Assembly: GCF_003952725.1 (NCBI RefSeq)
Contig: NZ_CP032509.1
Span: 124,001 to 188,000, forward strand
DNA length: 64,000 nucleotides
Origin: Georhizobium profundi
GTDB taxonomy: Bacteria; Pseudomonadota; Alphaproteobacteria; Rhizobiales; Rhizobiaceae
Direction: 5' to 3'
The position numbers and the translations under genes are program-made. The notes below the pieces were generated by a model that was not told where the DNA came from, did no database searches, and worked only from the letters and a program-made list of their open reading frames with translations. How positions within the stretch are numbered: the first letter of the stretch is position 1; each line of letters starts with the position of its first letter. Positions 61,323 through 64,000 of the stretch are shown here, in pieces.

Positions 61323-62417
61323 ATGGCCCGCCGAGGTCGGATTCTGGCAATCCTGTTTGCAAGCTCGCTGACCTTCGGGTTCGCGTCGCCGACCGCCATC
61401 CAGGACATGCGTTCCGAGCTTGCGACCGGCACTGTTCTCGTACAGCGCAATGGTGTTCGGGGTGAGGATGCATGCTCCCATCTTCGGACGCTCAGACTTG
61501 GGTCGGCTACTGGGGTGGAAACGTTTGCGACCGGGCCGTCCGCGAGCCGGAGCGGCGATTTCTCCGATAACGCCTCAAAGCGAGATCTTCTGCAAAGCCA
61601 GACCTCCGATTCAGGCAAAACGGCAACGCTTTCCGTAACCGCCTCGAAAGGCGTTTTCGATGGAACGAGGCTGGCTGCCATCCTCTTCTCGAGCCGCCTT
61701 GACGCTCCGGAGGGCTTGCGCGGCTTCCTGCCGGAGGCAGCTCCGGGTGTCCGGAACGCAATAACGATCCTTCACCGCGCGGAGACTCACCGGCTTGAGG
61801 GCGTGCCTCCGATCCTGGCGGATCTCGTCAGCAACGACCGTGCCGACGTTCTGGCGACCGCCTACGCTCCGAGCGATCCATACCACGCAACGTCCGCACC
61901 CTTCGATGCGCTGCTTGGCGGTCAGGACGCCGGCGGCCGCTTCGTTCCGCCCATGGCGGAGGGTGACCACCCGTGGATGAGGGTGCCACTTCCAAAGATG
62001 GTGTTCTCCGCCGCCGAGCAGAAGTGCCTCGCGACCGGAATCTATTTCGAGGCGCGCGGCGAGAAATCGAGAGGGCAGGCGGCTGTCGCCCAGGTAATCT
62101 TGAACCGGGTTAGGAACCCGGCTTATCCCGACACCGTCTGCGATGTGGTTTATCAGAATCAGCACATGCTCAACAGATGCCAGTTCTCGTTCGCTTGCGA
62201 CGGAGTCCCTGACGTGATTTCGGATCGCCGGGCCTATCGGCTCGCAAAGGATGTTGCGCTTGCCGTCACCGCGGGTAAGATTTTCCTGCCGGAAGTCGCG
62301 TCGTCGACACATTACAACGCCACCTACGTCCATCCTAAATGGGCTCAGTCGATGGAACGGATGACGCAGATCGGCAAGCACATCTTCTATCGCACGTTCG
62401 GCGGGGGCTGGAGCTAG
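61323..62417 (+). CDS. SleB-type cell wall hydrolase
   Basis: The 364-residue protein has a signal peptide (MARRGRILAILFASSLTFGF) and a C-terminal Hydrolase_2 (SleB) domain: CLATGIYFEARGEKSRGQAA with the catalytic Glu, VILNRVRNPAYPDTVCDVVY and RCQFSFACDG. It cleaves peptidoglycan in the periplasm. Start chosen for the signal peptide; an ATG at 61158 in frame would add 55 residues. The dsbA-like gene follows by 15 bp, so the cysteines in its domain could be its substrate. Confidence 0.82.
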   Translation: MARRGRILAILFASSLTFGFASPTAIQDMRSELATGTVLVQRNGVRGEDACSHLRTLRLGSATGVETFATGPSASRSGDFSDNASKRDLLQSQTSDSGKTATLSVTASKGVFDGTRLAAILFSSRLDAPEGLRGFLPEAAPGVRNAITILHRAETHRLEGVPPILADLVSNDRADVLATAYAPSDPYHATSAPFDALLGGQDAGGRFVPPMAEGDHPWMRVPLPKMVFSAAEQKCLATGIYFEARGEKSRGQAAVAQVILNRVRNPAYPDTVCDVVYQNQHMLNRCQFSFACDGVPDVISDRRAYRLAKDVALAVTAGKIFLPEVASSTHYNATYVHPKWAQSMERMTQIGKHIFYRTFGGGWS

Positions 62418-62432
62418 CGCGGTGAGGAACCG

Positions 62433-63176
62433 ATGAGAATCAAATTGTTGCGTGTTGCGCTGGTCCGAACCTTCGCCATTCTCCTGATGGCGACCCCGGC
62501 GGCGATCGCAGAGACGATTGATCGCTCGGAGGTCGAGAAAATCGTCCGCGAGTACATTCTCGAGAACCCCGAGATAATCAAGGAAGCGTTGCTCGAACTT
62601 GAGAACCGCTCGCAGAAGGCGCAAGAAGAAGCCAGGGCGGAGACGATCCGGGCCGAGCAGGACGTCCTGCTGCGGAGCGCCGCCGATCTCGTCCTCGGCA
62701 ATCCCGATGGCGATGTGACGCTGGTCGAGTTCTTCGACTTCAACTGCGGCTACTGCAAAAGAGCTTTTCCAGACATAAAGGCATTGCTGGCCGAGGATGC
62801 ACAATTGCGTGTCGTCCTGAAGGATTTCCCCATCCTCGGTCCGGGATCCATCGAGGCTGCGAAAGTCGCCCTCGCCGTGAAACGCCTGGGCGACGACGCG
62901 AGCGCGCGCGATTTCCATGCCCGGCTGATGGCCATGCAGGGTCAGGCCAACGCAGGCCGAGCTTTGTCGCTTGTAGAGGAAATGGGTCTTGATCGCGCGC
63001 GTGTCGAGGCAGAGATGGGGTCTCCAGAGATCGAGACGGTCATCGCTTCGAACCTGGCGCTGGCTCAGCTTCTTGGACTGACAGGAACCCCATCGTTCGT
63101 CGTGGGCGAACGAATCGTCGTTGGCGCCGTGGGCAAGGAGCCGCTGGCGGAGGCCGTGCGATCGGTGCGTGAGTGA
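62433..63176 (+). CDS. DsbA-family thiol-disulfide oxidoreductase (ScsC/Com1-like)
   Basis: The 247-residue protein has a signal peptide ending in AIA, an N-terminal helical stalk (residues 30-75, IVREYILENPEIIKEALLEL) and a thioredoxin fold with active site CGYC at 105-108 and a cis-Pro in GTPSFVV. The stalk resembles oligomerising ScsC/Com1-type DsbA proteins. It probably oxidises or isomerises periplasmic thiols, with CcdA as possible electron donor. It converges with the oxidoreductase gene. Confidence 0.88.
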   Translation: MRIKLLRVALVRTFAILLMATPAAIAETIDRSEVEKIVREYILENPEIIKEALLELENRSQKAQEEARAETIRAEQDVLLRSAADLVLGNPDGDVTLVEFFDFNCGYCKRAFPDIKALLAEDAQLRVVLKDFPILGPGSIEAAKVALAVKRLGDDASARDFHARLMAMQGQANAGRALSLVEEMGLDRARVEAEMGSPEIETVIASNLALAQLLGLTGTPSFVVGERIVVGAVGKEPLAEAVRSVRE

Positions 63177-63194
63177 TCGACCGGTCGGCCGCGC

Positions 63195-64000
63195 TCATCC
63201 CCCCCGATCAGCCAGAAGCCTCTGGACGACAAGCTCGGCGTCGGGTCCTGCTCCCATGATCAGCGCCGAAGCCCTGTTTCGCTGCCAGGGTCGCCCGACG
63301 AAATAAAGGCCCTTGACCGGCGAAACCCCGGCTTCGTGGCGGAAGGAACCGTCTTCATTCACGGCAAGAGGAACGTCGAGCCAGGAACTGTCGTCGCGGT
63401 AGCCGACCGTCCAGACGACGGTTCGGACCTCGGCCGAGCTTCCGTCCGAAAACCGCGCTGTCGTCTCGTCTGCATTCACGAGCCGCGGCGCGATCCGTAT
63501 GTCCTTTCTTTTCAGGCTTTCGAGGCTGCGGTCACGGTCGGGGAAGGCGTCGGTTGCCCTGACCCTGCTGCCTAGCAAGGAGTCCGGCGATGCCGTCAAA
63601 GCGCCGGTAAGATGAAGCCACCACCAGATCGACTTTCCCAGAATGCGTTCGGGCAGCAGCTTTCGAGGCTTTCCGGTCGCCAGGATCACCGGTTGAGTTC
63701 TTCTGCACTCGACAGCAATGTCGCGGCCGCTCGCACCATCCCCCACGATCAGCACAGGGCCGTCCGGCAACTGGTTGGCGTTGCGGAAGATGTCGGTCGT
63801 CAAATGGAGCACATCGCTGCCGAACTTCCCGGCGACAGTTGGAATTCTGGGGACCTGGAAGGCGCCAGCCGCCACGATGATCTCGCTCGCTTGCCGCTTT
63901 CCGCCGTCCTCAAATGTCGCCTCGAAACGTCCATCGTCGAGCCTGGAAAGGCGAACAACCCGTCTTCCGGTTTCGACCGGCAGCTTCAGGCGCGACGCAT
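63195..64000 (-). CDS. Flavin-containing monooxygenase-like oxidoreductase, partial
   Basis: Only the C-terminal 267 residues are in the window; the frame continues past 64,000. Features are VIVAAGAFQVPRIP, a NADPH-binding LIVGDGASGRDIAVE and the FVGRPWQR segment, as in CzcO/FMO-like flavoproteins. In metal islands such genes are often called czcO, but the activity is not known. It ends 18 bp from the dsbA-like stop. Confidence 0.82.
   Translation of the reverse strand, partial: ASRLKLPVETGRRVVRLSRLDDGRFEATFEDGGKRQASEIIVAAGAFQVPRIPTVAGKFGSDVLHLTTDIFRNANQLPDGPVLIVGDGASGRDIAVECRRTQPVILATGKPRKLLPERILGKSIWWWLHLTGALTASPDSLLGSRVRATDAFPDRDRSLESLKRKDIRIAPRLVNADETTARFSDGSSAEVRTVVWTVGYRDDSSWLDVPLAVNEDGSFRHEAGVSPVKGLYFVGRPWQRNRASALIMGAGPDAELVVQRLLADRGG

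Noticed and set aside
1..64000. CRISPR arrays
   Set aside because: No series of regularly spaced direct repeats of suitable length was seen; the only spaced repeats are the three 10-bp iterons and short operator repeats.
54490..64000. A second copy of the tRNA-Arg 3' end marking the ICE right end
   Set aside because: I looked for CCTTTCGGGCGCGCCA-like sequence and found none; the right att is not in the window or is too diverged to recognise by eye.

Overview
The window is GC-rich alphaproteobacterial DNA. Gene order in the first 17 kb (actR-actS-hrpB; rpmH-rnpA-yidC-engB; a YkuD transpeptidase; mmcB) suggests the order Hyphomicrobiales (Rhizobiales); I cannot name the genus. The 1-17,400 stretch is ordinary chromosome: cell-wall, redox-regulation, helicase, YnjBCD/thiamine-type ABC transport, membrane insertion and RNA-processing genes, then a DedA/TVP38-type membrane protein paired with a mercuric-reductase-like flavoprotein, and a lone sensor kinase. 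A tRNA-Arg(ACG) at 17,590-17,666 ends the backbone.

Directly after the tRNA begins an integrative and conjugative element (ICE) of the ICEMlSymR7A type, followed here from 17,667 to about 54,490. Its maintenance half (18-33 kb) carries an ArdC antirestriction protein, a large ParB-like protein, small unknown proteins, a 1,451-residue methylase/strawberry-notch helicase, a Toprim protein, a DUF2493 protein, an oppositely oriented HEPN-like gene and ssb. Its control-and-transfer half (43.5-54.5 kb) has a divergent qseC/qseM-like pair, an fseA-like gene split over two frames (DUF6499 then DUF2285, apparently joined by +1 frameshifting), an rdfS-like excisionase, a RepA-like initiator with iteron-like repeats, an orphan methyltransferase, DUF2840, the TraF peptidase, DUF736, a lytic transglycosylase, a relaxase, the coupling protein TraG and a ribbon-helix-helix protein. 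No ICE integrase, second att copy or trb mating-pore genes are visible, so the element is either broken or runs past the window.

A second mobile element of about 9.7 kb (33,702-43,403) sits inside the ICE. It carries merR, merT, merP, merF and a fused organomercurial lyase-mercuric reductase gene, plus four minus-strand genes each overlapping the next by 4 bp: three tyrosine recombinases and a TnpC-like small protein (Tn554/recombinase-trio style). Its ends are inverted bipartite repeats next to a 5-bp core, and it splits a small membrane-protein gene that can be rejoined exactly in frame.

Beyond 54.5 kb is a cargo-like region with envelope and thiol functions: lspA, a transglutaminase-like cysteine protease, lnt, ccdA, a degraded phnE, an Nramp metal transporter behind a Fur/Mur-like box, a SleB-type cell-wall hydrolase, a DsbA-like thiol oxidoreductase and the end of a flavin monooxygenase-like gene.
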